DNA of 64,000 nt from Pedobacter arcticus A12. GTDB taxonomy: Bacteria > Bacteroidota > Bacteroidia > Sphingobacteriales > Sphingobacteriaceae. Within the stretch, counting starts at the first letter, position 1; the number at the start of each line of letters is the position of its first letter. The notes under the pieces were generated by a model, which saw only the letters and a list, made by a program, of their open reading frames with translations, did not search any database and was not told the DNA's origin. The DNA lies in assembly GCF_000302595.1 (NCBI RefSeq), contig NZ_JH947127.1, forward strand, positions 388,116-452,115. Reading direction: 5' to 3'. Of the stretch, positions 44,876 through 54,750 are shown one piece after another. Made by a program: the position numbers and the translations under genes.

Positions 44876-47716
44876 ATGATTCACATTATATCAAACAAAC
44901 TAATAATAATCAGCGTATTAACGACTATATTCTTAACAACAACTTCACTTAATGGTTTTTCGCAGTTTATTGATGGCGGACAAAACCCGCCTAGTGTAAA
45001 ATTTAAGCAAATCAATACACCCAATTTCCAAATCATCTACCCTACCCTATTTGAAAGCGAAGCGCAACGGATGGCAAATACTTTAGAGATACTAGTTAAG
45101 CAGGTGAGCAAAACATTAGGCCATCAGCCTAAGCCAATTTCCATCATCTTCCAAAACCAAGGGGTGGTCTCAAATGGCTTTGTTACTATGGCACCACGAC
45201 ACTCAGAATTCTACACTATGCCTGGTCAGGAGTTTGACGCTCAAGACTGGCTAAACAGTTTGGCTGTTCACGAACTTAGGCATGTGGTACAGTTTGACAA
45301 AATAGGTCCAAACCTTGGCGCACCACTTTTTGAAGAATTAAAATTGGCACTTTTCGGAATCAATTTACCAGCTTGGTTTTTTGAGGGAGACGCCGTTGGA
45401 ATTGAAACTGCTTTGACACCTGCCGGCCGAGGAAGACAGCCTGCTTTTGAAATGGTTTTACGAACCAATGAACTTTCGGAAAAAAAATACAGCTACTCCA
45501 AAAATCATTTAGGATCTTACAGAAATTTAACACCGGGTTATTATCCCCTCGGATATTTTATGACAACAAAAATCAGAAGAGATAACGGTGCTTTAATTTT
45601 CGACCAAATTTTAGAGCGTATCAAAAATTTCCCGATCCGCCCTTACAACTTTAGTTCCTCCTTAAAAAAATTCTCAGGCATCCACACCCAAAAATTATAC
45701 AAAAACACGATGACGGAAATGGACAGTCTCTGGAAAAATCAATCTAATAAATTAAGCATCGAGAATTACGAACCACTGAACAAAATCAGCAACAAAAATC
45801 CGAGCTCATATCTACTTCCGTATCTTGCAAAAAACAACCAAATAATTTGTCTAAAAACATCGCTCTCCGAACCTACAAAAATCATCAGTATTGATGAGCA
45901 AAAAAACGAAAAATTAATCCTAAAAATAGGCGCACAAACGGAACCTAACCTGAGTTATGCAAACGGCGTTATTACATGGGATGAATACCGAAGCGATAGC
46001 CGTTACGAACAAAGAAATTACAGCGTAATTTGCACCTATAATTTGGCAATTAAACAATACAAACAGCTCAGCAAAAAAAGCAGATTATTCTCTCCCAGTT
46101 TATCGCCTGATGGCAAAAAAATCATCGCGGTAAATGTGACCAGCGCAAGCATTTTTTCTTTAGTTGAACTTGATGCCGAAACCGGAAAAACTGTTCGCAA
46201 TTTCCCTAATCCAAAAAACTACACCTTGCAAACACCAACCTACAGCGTAGATGGAAGCGAAATTGTGGTAACTGGGGTTTCACAAAACGGAAAAACACTG
46301 CTTCGCTATTCAGGCAATCATATCGAAGAATTACTAGATCCTCAGCCACAGCTCATCTCTCGCCCATCATTTTACGGTGATCAAATTATTTACAAAGCGC
46401 ATTATAATGGCATCGAGAATATTTACCAGCTAAATCCCAAAACCAAAGTAATTAACCAATTAACCCATGTCCAATTTGGAGCAAATTACCCCACCGTTAC
46501 AAACCAGAAATTATATTTTAGCACTTACACCGCTCAAGGATACAATCTTACCTCAGCTGATTTAAGTAGTACAGAATCGATTTCCGATAAATTAGAAGAA
46601 AACACCTTCGTAAATTACTTTTCGCCTCTTATAACGCAGGAAAACAAGCCAAATATTTTAGAAGAAACCGATTCGATAAAATATGTGAGTCAAAAATATC
46701 GGGAGTTGGATCACTTATTTTATTTCCACAGCGCAAGGCTAACCGTAACAGAAAGCAATTACAATAATGAGTATGATTTTGGACTCAGCTTAATTTCCAA
46801 CAACAAATTAAACACCGCATTTGCATCAGTCGGCTATCTTTACAACAACGCTTTAAACACAAGCGAGTTCAACGCAAACTTTACCTATCAAAAATTTTAT
46901 CCCAAAATAGTGCTCGGTTATAAAAACAGAGCCCAACTTGCTTATGCAAAAACAGGCGATGCCCAAAACCCTACCCTCGTTCCGTTTTACTGGAGAGAAA
47001 ACCGCACCTCGTTAAGTATAAATGTACCGACTTATAAAAACTGGCTCAACAAAAGCTTCTATACAGATTTTACAGTTGCCACTTCTTACACCAATCGTTA
47101 CCAAGAAACACTAAAACCTGCAAATTTCTATAGTGATATAAAATTTCCGATGAGCTATACTTTTACCACCGGAATAAACACCAGAAAAGCCGCCAGAGAT
47201 TTAGCACCAAAATGGGGTCAAAACATAGAATTCAACTTTGAACATACACCTTTAGATAAAAACCTAAACGGCATTAACTTTAATTTCAAGTCGGCATTTT
47301 ATTTTCCTGGTTTTTTACCAAACCATAGCTTTAAAACGAGCATAAACTTTCAAAAAAGTGACGGCATTTACCAATACAGCAACGACATCCCCAGGGCAAA
47401 CGGTTGGGCAAACATGGCTGGAATCGCAGATTTAAAAAACACCTTGCTGTTGAGCTACCGCTTTCCAATTGCATACCCCGACTGGGAATTGGGTCCAATT
47501 GCGTACATTAAAAGAATTAAAGGTGGTGTTTTCACCGATTTTGAAAACATCAATGCCGGAAACGGTTTACGCGGTTACGGAGCTGGATTAAGTGCAGATA
47601 TGAACCTACTAAGGTATTACCTACCGATATTCGAAATCGGTAGCAAAATCATAATCCCTAATGAAAGCATCACAAAAAAACCGATATTAGAGTTCAGTTT
47701 TACTTTTAATTATTAA
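44876..47716 (+). CDS. Metalloprotease-like / beta-propeller / outer-membrane barrel protein
   Basis: A 946-residue exported protein. After a signal-like segment (about 9-30) an N-terminal domain (about 40-300) carries HELRH at 132-136 and WFFEGDAVGIE (E170), a gluzincin zinc-protease pattern. Residues about 310-570 have TolB/WD-like blades (PSLSPDGKKIIAV, PTYSVDGSEIVVTG). The last third (about 600-946) shows amphipathic beta-strands and ends with LEFSFTFNY, a typical outer-membrane barrel C-terminus. It is a common but uncharacterised Bacteroidota architecture. A LapA-type gene follows four bases later. The preceding intergenic stretch is AT-rich and lacks a clear promoter. Confidence 0.75.
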   Translation: MIHIISNKLIIISVLTTIFLTTTSLNGFSQFIDGGQNPPSVKFKQINTPNFQIIYPTLFESEAQRMANTLEILVKQVSKTLGHQPKPISIIFQNQGVVSNGFVTMAPRHSEFYTMPGQEFDAQDWLNSLAVHELRHVVQFDKIGPNLGAPLFEELKLALFGINLPAWFFEGDAVGIETALTPAGRGRQPAFEMVLRTNELSEKKYSYSKNHLGSYRNLTPGYYPLGYFMTTKIRRDNGALIFDQILERIKNFPIRPYNFSSSLKKFSGIHTQKLYKNTMTEMDSLWKNQSNKLSIENYEPLNKISNKNPSSYLLPYLAKNNQIICLKTSLSEPTKIISIDEQKNEKLILKIGAQTEPNLSYANGVITWDEYRSDSRYEQRNYSVICTYNLAIKQYKQLSKKSRLFSPSLSPDGKKIIAVNVTSASIFSLVELDAETGKTVRNFPNPKNYTLQTPTYSVDGSEIVVTGVSQNGKTLLRYSGNHIEELLDPQPQLISRPSFYGDQIIYKAHYNGIENIYQLNPKTKVINQLTHVQFGANYPTVTNQKLYFSTYTAQGYNLTSADLSSTESISDKLEENTFVNYFSPLITQENKPNILEETDSIKYVSQKYRELDHLFYFHSARLTVTESNYNNEYDFGLSLISNNKLNTAFASVGYLYNNALNTSEFNANFTYQKFYPKIVLGYKNRAQLAYAKTGDAQNPTLVPFYWRENRTSLSINVPTYKNWLNKSFYTDFTVATSYTNRYQETLKPANFYSDIKFPMSYTFTTGINTRKAARDLAPKWGQNIEFNFEHTPLDKNLNGINFNFKSAFYFPGFLPNHSFKTSINFQKSDGIYQYSNDIPRANGWANMAGIADLKNTLLLSYRFPIAYPDWELGPIAYIKRIKGGVFTDFENINAGNGLRGYGAGLSADMNLLRYYLPIFEIGSKIIIPNESITKKPILEFSFTFNY

Positions 47717-47719
47717 CAC

Positions 47720-48031
47720 ATGAGCTTTAAAACCTACTCTATTATATTTCTGTCTGTTGCCATCACTATTATTTTTATGCAGAATTTAGACCCCGTTCAG
47801 TTTAAAGTTCTGTGGATGGAGTTTACTGTGGCAAAACTGGTAATGATGCTTGTTGTTACTGTATTCGGCTTTATATTAGGTTTAATTGTGGCAAGGCCTC
47901 GCAAAAAGAAATTGGCAGAAAGTGCAGTAAACAGTATTCCTTTCGAGATCAACCAGCCCGAAAATGCTGGTTATTTAGATACGGGCGCTAAAAGCAGTTT
48001 GAGCGAAGAAGATAAAGATTACATCAGCTAA
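47720..48031 (+). CDS. LapA-domain (DUF1049) inner-membrane protein
   Basis: A 103-residue protein with two membrane helices (about 5-24 and 38-60) and a short acidic C-terminal tail. MQNLDPVQFKVLWMEF between the helices and RPRKKK after the second helix are typical of LapA/DUF1049 proteins. In enterobacteria LapA acts in lipopolysaccharide assembly with LapB; no LapB (no TPR protein) is next to it here. It sits three bases after the protease/barrel gene. Confidence 0.75.
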   Translation: MSFKTYSIIFLSVAITIIFMQNLDPVQFKVLWMEFTVAKLVMMLVVTVFGFILGLIVARPRKKKLAESAVNSIPFEINQPENAGYLDTGAKSSLSEEDKDYIS

Positions 48032-48058
48032 TCGGAATCTATCACTTTAAAATCAGTA

Positions 48059-48670
48059 TCAAACCATAATCAGCACTTCAAAAATCTCAGCTTTTACGTT
48101 AAACCAAAAACAACCTCCGAACATAAAATTTCTTTTCGCCAAGCTAGGCAAATAACCAAAAAACTTTTTGAAGGCCGTTGTAAAGTGCGTGGCATGTTTA
48201 TATCCTACCGTTTCTGAAACTTCTGTAATTTTGTGCTTCCCGGTTGAAAGCAACTCTTTTGCTTTTTCCATTTTACAAGCCAACATGTAACCAAAAACAG
48301 TACTGCCAAATAGTATTTTAAAATGTTTTTTTAGATATTGCTCGTTAGTACCTGCTACTCTAGCCAAGTAAGCTAAGCTATAAACTTCATTGATATTGCT
48401 TTCGATGAGCGCTTTCACCATCGTCATCTTCTCAATGTCTTCTTGTTTTAGGCCCACGGTTTTTTCTTCTTCGTACTGAAAAAACTGGAGCGTAAGTAGT
48501 TCGATGATTTTAGCCTTGAGGTATAACATTTTTAAATGCCCATCAAACTCGCAATTGCTGATTTCATTTAAAACAGTTCTTAATTTATGGTTGATTGCTA
48601 TGTTGTTAGATAATAAATTTGAAAAGAGATTTGCGCTTTTTTTCTGAAAAGAGTTGATGAGTCTCTGCAA
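48059..48670 (-). pseudogene. AraC-family regulator, 5' part lost
   Basis: The frame runs from about 48670 to 48059 and encodes 203 residues: the end of an effector domain and a complete AraC-type DNA-binding domain (about 100-185, VYSLAYLARVAGTNEQYLKKHFKILFGSTVFGYML ... KITEVSETVGYKHATHFTTAFKKFFGYLP). Homologues of the PchR-like type are about 300 or more residues, so roughly 100-130 N-terminal residues are gone. At 48670 the frame starts with TTG directly after an in-frame stop. The adjacent plus-strand sequence belongs to another gene fragment, so the junction is a rearrangement scar. It would not work as a normal effector-responsive regulator. Confidence 0.75.
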
Positions 48671-49490
48671 TCAGCAGACGGAAAGTATTTGTATGACATT
48701 CAGTATACTGGTGCTGATGGAGGTGTTTTCCAAAAATTTAAAGTAAACGGAGAAGGTAAATATACAAGAGAAGGTAATGAAGTTAACACTGCCATTATTT
48801 TGGGAACATCCCCTCGTTGGGTTAAATCTGCAGAAGGAGTTGGTGTAGGGGTAAGTATTACTACAGAGACAGCATTTACGGGTACATTTCCTGCTGTAAC
48901 TTTTGGGTCTATTAAATCTACAGCGGCAGTTGCATCCTTAAACCTTGACAATCCAAGTATTATGAATACGACTTCATTTATAGTTCCTTTTACCCCTGAA
49001 CAATTAGCCACAGGTTATTCTATCAGGCGTATTGATGTGCCAATTATAAACCAAGCGAAGAATAAAGTATATATTGGCTGTAATATCACTAAAGCCAACT
49101 TAAATGCTGCTGCTATCCAAAATGCTACAACCGGTGTCGTATCTTGGCCTAATCTTGCTGTAGGTAATGTTGACGGTACGGTTACTATTGTTCTTGATTA
49201 CCCAACATTTAAAAACCCGAAATTAATTTGGTCAACACAAAGTAAATACGGTAATCATGGTTATAGCACTATGATTCAACATATTGGTGATGACGGGCAT
49301 GTGTATCAAGCAACCGGCTCTAATACCACAGGTTATCAGCACATTCTCCGTGTAGATAAAAATACGGACGATTATGACAACACTTATTTATTTGATTTAT
49401 CTAAAGTATTAATGGATTGCAGGTATTAAAGCATGGAGATACCTTGGAAACAATAAAGGATTTGTAATGTATGATATTGATAAAACCTAG
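48671..49490 (+). pseudogene. DUF4374-like protein, 5' truncated and frameshifted
   Basis: The frame opens at about 48671 inside a coding sequence (SADGKYLYDIQYTG) and runs to 49429. The next codons continue in another frame (AGIKAWRYLGNNKGFVMYDIDK) to TAG at 49488-49490, so a frameshift occurs at about 49410-49418. The pattern of short beta-strands resembles a propeller-like lipoprotein of the DUF4374 type that usually accompanies TonB receptors for iron. No signal peptide or start is present. The TonB receptor gene expected next to it is also absent. Identity of the family is moderate; decay is certain. Confidence 0.6.
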
Positions 49491-49556
49491 CTAGATAAGC
49501 AACGTATTAATTTACTTGGCTAATATTATTAACACAGTTTTTAAGCTAAAAAAAAA

Positions 49557-50558
49557 CTAATTCAACATCTTCTTTAATCTGCCTTTAAAATTGCCAGATT
49601 TAATCACCATGCCTTTATCTGTCACGATTACACAACTATATTCTGGAAACTTGTGCATAAGCGCCAAACCTTTTGTAGCTCCCAAAACCATAATGGAAGT
49701 ACTAAAACCGTTTGCCATTTCGGCACTTGGGCCTATTACTGTAACACTAATGGTTCCGATAGCAGGATAACCCGTAACTGGGTTAATGATATGCGAATAT
49801 CGCTTGCCATCAAATTCCACATACTTTTCATAACTGCCAGAAGTGGTAACGGCGTCTCGTTTTAAATTTAATATTGTTATAAATTTCTCGTCGTTAAACG
49901 GATTCGTTAAACCAACGCTCCAAGTTTTACCATTGGGTTTTGTTCCCCAAGTAGTCATATCGCCAGCTGCATTTACAATACCCGCTTTAACACCTTTTTC
50001 TTCCATCAGCTCTCGCCCCTTATCTGCAGCGTAACCTTTCCCCATGGCGCCAAAACCAATCTTCATGCCTTTCAATTTCAGAAATATAGTACATTCAGCG
50101 CTGTCTAATTCAATATTTTGGTAACCCACTTTTGCAATAGCGTTTTTAATTTCTTCTGATGAAGGCATCACCTTCATCGATCCGTCAAATTTCCAAATCT
50201 TATCCATCGCAGCGTAGCTGATATCAAAAGCACCATCGGTAAGTTTAGAGAAATATAGCGATCTTTTAGTCAACTCAAAAACCTCTCTATCAATTTTAAC
50301 AGCCTTAATTCCTGCATTTCTATTCACTGCTGCTATTTGAGAAGTAGGCTTCCAATCAGAAATCAGGTCCTCTATCCTACTCATTTCCGCCACTACGCTG
50401 TCGATATAGCTTTCGGCTTTTAAATCAGTTTCGGCTACAATCGTAATGTCAAAACGGCTACCCATTAAAGTCACCGGTCGGTGTTTAGCTACTTGCGCAT
50501 TTGCTTGGTCCGCAAAAACAAAACACCAGCATAAAAGAGTTATCGCTATTGGTTTCAT
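49557..50558 (-). CDS. apbE: FAD:protein FMN transferase ApbE
   Basis: A 333-residue exported protein with signal peptide (MKPIAITLLCWCFVFADQANAQ). It attaches FMN covalently to Thr/Ser of extracytoplasmic proteins. ApbE features are: HRPVTLMGSRFDITIV, FDISYAAMDKIWKF, GFGAMGKGYAADKG, NAAGDMTTWGTKPNGKTW, and SYEKYVEFDGKRYSHIINPVTGYP. The start at 50558 overlaps the upstream stop by one base (TAATG); an ATG three codons earlier is less likely. A probable substrate is the DUF2271 protein in the same operon (see finding). Confidence 0.92.
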   Translation of the reverse strand: MKPIAITLLCWCFVFADQANAQVAKHRPVTLMGSRFDITIVAETDLKAESYIDSVVAEMSRIEDLISDWKPTSQIAAVNRNAGIKAVKIDREVFELTKRSLYFSKLTDGAFDISYAAMDKIWKFDGSMKVMPSSEEIKNAIAKVGYQNIELDSAECTIFLKLKGMKIGFGAMGKGYAADKGRELMEEKGVKAGIVNAAGDMTTWGTKPNGKTWSVGLTNPFNDEKFITILNLKRDAVTTSGSYEKYVEFDGKRYSHIINPVTGYPAIGTISVTVIGPSAEMANGFSTSIMVLGATKGLALMHKFPEYSCVIVTDKGMVIKSGNFKGRLKKMLN

Positions 50559-52753
50559 TAATAACAATCGGCTAGCAACTGTTTTTTATCTTTATAATAC
50601 ATAAGTGGTTTGCCATTCAATTCCTCACAAATATCACCCAAAAGCTTTTCTACATCCTGTTGCATCAATAAAGAACCACAAATCATAATCACACCATCCT
50701 CACTTAGCAGCTGTGCTAAATACTGTGCGTCTTTACGGATTAAATCCATCACATAACAATGATCCTGTGCTCTCGAAAAAGCAATTTGGTAAGCGCTTAA
50801 TTTTTGCTGCTGAACCTGTGTGTCTAAAAATATTTTATGTTTTTTTATCAGTTCGCTTTCATTTCTAAAACCTACGTACAGGTTATCAACTGGCGTCTTT
50901 TTACTTTGCACAATCATCCCTAAAAAAGGTGCAATTCCGGTACCATTGGCAATCATCGCAACAGCTTTATACTTTGGCTGATGGAAAGAAGCATTAGTTA
51001 CCAATCTTGCTTTAAATACCGAACCTACCTTTAGGTTGTTCAGATATTCTGAACCTAAACCCGATGGATGAAATTTAACTACCAACTGCACATTACCATT
51101 GCATTTAGCCATCGAATAAAGACGTTCCCGGTTATCATCTGCCGGATAAATCGCCAATAGATCGCCAGATGTAAATTTGGTTCGGGCAGGAACCCTAATG
51201 GTGAGCATAAAAGTTTGTTCGCTTTCAGAAATTTCTGTCCGATCCAGAATCATCATTTTTTGCAATCCCTTAGGTTTTTTTGCGTACAATGCCGGAGTAG
51301 TTGCCAGCATTATGTCTGTTTTTTGACTCCATGCTTTTACCCAAGTTGTAAACTGCAAAGCCGATTTATCATCTACCGTAAACAATTCAGTTATAGCAAC
51401 TGCCCATTCTTGTACGCTCAACTTCTCTTGAATCTGTTTGGCAAACTCACAAAAATCTGGATAGGCATGCGAACCGAAACCAATTACAGAAAAACCCATT
51501 TTATGCCTTTGTGGATATTTATCTATCAGTTGTAACAGCTTACTTCCGTTCGAAGGTGGATCGCCCAAACCATAAGTTGAAGCAAACACCAGCAAGTGCT
51601 GTGCTTTAGGGAAAACTTGATAATGATTGAGCTGAGCGAGGTATGAAACCTTTCCTTGTGCGTTCAATTGTTCATGAATAGCATTTGCAAAACGAAAAGT
51701 ACTCCCATTTTCCGACCCTACCAATAAAACATACGTTGCATCTTTTGCTTTATGTTTATTTTTAACTTTAGTTGCTCTTCTTTTTAGCGTAATGGTAAAG
51801 CCAGAATAAATAAAGAATAAAATATTAAGGCAAGCAATGGCTAAAATAATCGCCCAAATTACGTTGGTACGCCCTGTATGTAAATCTAAACTCAGGTTTT
51901 CCAATAACAGCGTTTTGGGGTATTTTACTTCGCTTTCTATTTTACCGTTAAACTGATTAACAATTAATTCTTTATCAGCGAGCTTTAAAGTGTAAAATTC
52001 TTCCGGATCATCTGCAAATGGAAATTCCACTTTTTTAACCGATTCGAGTTTTGTAGCTTTAAAAACATCAAATTCGCCAATACTCTTTTGTTCTGGAATC
52101 GTTTCTGAAACTACAATTTCTTTATGTTTCGCGGTATCTGCTGGAAAAAGCTGAAACCTAGCCATAGAAAGGTACGCTCCCGTTAGCGCAATCACCAAAA
52201 CGGGAATTAACATCAGCCTGCCTGTAATTACATGATAATATTGGGCAAAATATTCTCTAATTATTTTTTTGAAAAACCTGGAAATACTACGTTGCCTTTG
52301 GACAATTAACGCAAAGCCAGACATCGCAATCAGCACTAAAAGAAAACTTGCTATGCCAATCATCAATCGCCCTGTCTCTTTCAAAAAAAGCGAACGATGC
52401 AAGGCAATATTCCACTGTATAAACGCACTTTTTTCAACCGGCTTCCCTAAAATCTCACCTGTTGAAACGTTTACGTAGCCCTCAACATCGTTCCCTTCTT
52501 CATCAAAAGCCTTCAACAGTATAAAACCATTATGATCAATACTGATCTCACTAATCTCTGCGTATTTTTTCTTTAATAAGGGAAGACTCTGCGCTAAGGT
52601 AATCTCTTCGAAATTAGCAACACGATAAGGTGGCATTTTCTCTTGAATTGCATCTATAGCAAGTATTACACCGGTTATCGATGCTATTACTAGAAAAACA
52701 GATGAAATTATAGCCAATGCCAAATGGGCGTATCGCCAAATGGATAAGGTCAT
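50558..52753 (-). CDS. PepSY-TM / flavodoxin / FAD-NAD(P)H reductase fusion
   Basis: A 731-residue inner-membrane oxidoreductase. The N-terminal part is a PepSY transmembrane domain with four helices (about 12-33, 125-147, 177-198 and 297-320) and His residues suitable as heme ligands. A flavodoxin domain follows (about 345-480; LLVGSENGSTFRFANAI, FASTYGLGDPPSNGSKL). The C-terminus is a ferredoxin-reductase-like unit (about 500-731; RERLYSMAKCNG for FAD and MIANGTGIAPFLGMIVQ for NAD(P)H). The architecture resembles sulfite-reductase/NO-synthase-type electron chains, here linked to a membrane heme domain. Likely role: moving electrons across the membrane, for example to reduce ferric chelates. 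Operon with apbE and the DUF2271 gene. Confidence 0.85.
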   Translation of the reverse strand: MTLSIWRYAHLALAIISSVFLVIASITGVILAIDAIQEKMPPYRVANFEEITLAQSLPLLKKKYAEISEISIDHNGFILLKAFDEEGNDVEGYVNVSTGEILGKPVEKSAFIQWNIALHRSLFLKETGRLMIGIASFLLVLIAMSGFALIVQRQRSISRFFKKIIREYFAQYYHVITGRLMLIPVLVIALTGAYLSMARFQLFPADTAKHKEIVVSETIPEQKSIGEFDVFKATKLESVKKVEFPFADDPEEFYTLKLADKELIVNQFNGKIESEVKYPKTLLLENLSLDLHTGRTNVIWAIILAIACLNILFFIYSGFTITLKRRATKVKNKHKAKDATYVLLVGSENGSTFRFANAIHEQLNAQGKVSYLAQLNHYQVFPKAQHLLVFASTYGLGDPPSNGSKLLQLIDKYPQRHKMGFSVIGFGSHAYPDFCEFAKQIQEKLSVQEWAVAITELFTVDDKSALQFTTWVKAWSQKTDIMLATTPALYAKKPKGLQKMMILDRTEISESEQTFMLTIRVPARTKFTSGDLLAIYPADDNRERLYSMAKCNGNVQLVVKFHPSGLGSEYLNNLKVGSVFKARLVTNASFHQPKYKAVAMIANGTGIAPFLGMIVQSKKTPVDNLYVGFRNESELIKKHKIFLDTQVQQQKLSAYQIAFSRAQDHCYVMDLIRKDAQYLAQLLSEDGVIMICGSLLMQQDVEKLLGDICEELNGKPLMYYKDKKQLLADCY

Positions 52754-52763
52754 TTACGCTATT

Positions 52764-53246
52764 TTACGGTTGAACTTTACTAAATCTGATATACTTAATA
52801 TACCCTTTACCGTCTGCTTTTCCGGCAAGTGCTTCAGTAGTTAATGGAATCTCAACATCTGTTAAATAATACTTTTGATCTTCTACAGCACTTTCAAAAC
52901 GTAGTTTATAACCTTTATTAATGGTGGCATCGTCAATAGCTAAACTCACTAAACTTCTATCGCCACCACCAACAGATGCGCCGGTTTTAGCATTTACTTT
53001 CTGGGTTTTGGAGAAAAACTTAAACCACTCTTTAAAGCTGTTATACCATTGTTTATCGTCGCCCATCATGTATAAAGTTTTCTCGTATCCTCCTTTTGGA
53101 TTAATCAAAGAAACAACGATATAAGCCTCCTCGCCTGTGTATGCATTCATTTGCAACATACATTTATACTTTGAAGTTTGTGCACTTACATCAGTAGCAA
53201 AACTTAACAAAATCCCAAATACACAAATCTTAAAAAACGTTTTCAT
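52764..53246 (-). CDS. DUF2271 periplasmic protein, candidate flavinylation target
   Basis: A 160-residue exported protein with signal peptide (MKTFFKICVFGILLSFATDVSAQ). The mature part is predicted beta-rich, with YIVVSLINPKGGYEKTLYMMGDDKQWYNSFKEWF. It contains N-A-K-T-G-A-S at residues 85-91, which matches the ApbE target pattern D-x-x-[ST]-G-A-[ST] except for Asn in place of Asp. Together with ApbE encoded in the same operon, this makes the protein a plausible covalent-FMN carrier. Family DUF2271 is assigned from memory. Gap of ten bases to the reductase gene. Confidence 0.7.
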   Translation of the reverse strand: MKTFFKICVFGILLSFATDVSAQTSKYKCMLQMNAYTGEEAYIVVSLINPKGGYEKTLYMMGDDKQWYNSFKEWFKFFSKTQKVNAKTGASVGGGDRSLVSLAIDDATINKGYKLRFESAVEDQKYYLTDVEIPLTTEALAGKADGKGYIKYIRFSKVQP

Positions 53247-53250
53247 TCTA

Positions 53251-54750
53251 TTATTTTAAAAAGTTTACTGATACATTGTTCTTTACTAAAAACTCATTCT
53301 CTGTCGCTAAATCATAAGCAGTTTCATCAAATTCTGTTTTGATGCCTTTATCAGCTCCAATAGAAATCAGGTATTTAAGCACCTCATCATTCTTAGAAAT
53401 CAATGCGGCTCTGTGTAAAGCTGTTAGGCCTTCCTTATTTCTGGCGTTCAAATCTATTTTCAAGTCCGCCAATTTTTGCAACAAAACTAGATCAGATTTT
53501 GCAACAGCTATATGGTACAAACTGCTCCCGTCTTTCTGTAAAACATTCAATGCTAAGCCATTAGTTGTCAACAAGTCCATTTTCGCTGTAAATTCGTCTT
53601 TTTTGTTTGCCCCTTCTTTCGCTCTGCCTGTCGGACGGTAGCTCTGCACCAAATAGTAAGCTAAATTGTTTCCTACATTATCTTCTACTTTAACATTTGC
53701 TCCTTTATTGATCAAAAAAGCAACCACTTCTGGAGAGCTAGCACTCACCGCCATTGTTAAAGCAGATTCTCCTTTTTGATTTACCGCATTAATAGCTTTA
53801 ACTTTTGCTGATAAAACCTCTAGCAGCGCCAAATTTTTACTAGCTGATGCATTCATAAAGGGCGTATTACCGTCCTCGTTTACTTTATTTACATCAACTC
53901 CCTTAGTCAATAAATAGTTGATAATTTCTTCTTGATTCGGCTTGTTAGCGATAAAGTGTAACACATTGTTTCCTGATTTGCTTACAACACTCGGGTTTAA
54001 TTTCACCTCTTCAACCAAATATTTATAAACGTCGACCGAACTTGAAGATCCACGGCTACCTTGCGCCGCGAAGATTAAAGCGCCGTCTGTTGGCTTTACG
54101 CCTTTACTCCGTAAGTTTTTTAATAAATCTATATTTCCACTTCTAGCGGCATAATCAAAAACAGTATAGCCGTCACTATCAACATCCTTAAACGATAATC
54201 CCTTTTTAATCAAATAATCAGCTACTGCAAGGTCAGAATCATTTGCGATACTTAACAAAAGGAGATTAGCACCGTTTCTGTATTTTGTTTTAACATCAAT
54301 ACCAGCTTTAAAAAAAGCCTCATAAACAGGTATATTCTTTTTACCCCCTGAAAGCGAAAAAACCAAAGGTTCTGTAGCATGACTATCTTGTAGGCGTAAC
54401 TCAGATCCTTTAGCAATTAAATACTCCACCAACACGGCATTACCCCTCATTGCTGCCCAATGCAAATAAATACGGCTATCATGTGTGGTTTTGTTTACTG
54501 GGTTGCCTTCCTGGGCCAACAAAAACTTAATGGTTTCCAACGGTGCATTGTTATTAATGGCTAGTGTTGTAGGGTCCATTGAACGCTGATCAAGTTCGGC
54601 AGGGTTATTTCCTTTAGCTATTTCTGCTTTTACTGCTTCTACATTGGGATTCTGTTTCCAAAAATCGGCTTGTAACAAGGTGTTGTTGTTTTGTGCCTTG
54701 GCAGAGAATAGCGTAAAAACGAATGATGCAATTACTATAACTTTCTTCAT
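53251..54750 (-). CDS. Secreted ankyrin-repeat protein
   Basis: From the ATG at 54750 it has 499 residues with a signal peptide (MKKVIVIASFVFTLFSAKAQ). The longer frame to 54855 would hide the signal. The mature protein is about 12-13 ankyrin repeats with the pattern G-x-T-P/A-L-x-A-A (DSRIYLHWAAMRGNAVLVEYLIAKG, KEGLTALHRAALISKNDEVLKYLISIGAD). It probably resides in the periplasm and mediates protein contacts. It is first in the minus-strand operon with the DUF2271, reductase and ApbE genes (spacings 4-10 bases), so it likely belongs to the same redox unit. Confidence 0.88.
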   Translation of the reverse strand: MKKVIVIASFVFTLFSAKAQNNNTLLQADFWKQNPNVEAVKAEIAKGNNPAELDQRSMDPTTLAINNNAPLETIKFLLAQEGNPVNKTTHDSRIYLHWAAMRGNAVLVEYLIAKGSELRLQDSHATEPLVFSLSGGKKNIPVYEAFFKAGIDVKTKYRNGANLLLLSIANDSDLAVADYLIKKGLSFKDVDSDGYTVFDYAARSGNIDLLKNLRSKGVKPTDGALIFAAQGSRGSSSSVDVYKYLVEEVKLNPSVVSKSGNNVLHFIANKPNQEEIINYLLTKGVDVNKVNEDGNTPFMNASASKNLALLEVLSAKVKAINAVNQKGESALTMAVSASSPEVVAFLINKGANVKVEDNVGNNLAYYLVQSYRPTGRAKEGANKKDEFTAKMDLLTTNGLALNVLQKDGSSLYHIAVAKSDLVLLQKLADLKIDLNARNKEGLTALHRAALISKNDEVLKYLISIGADKGIKTEFDETAYDLATENEFLVKNNVSVNFLK

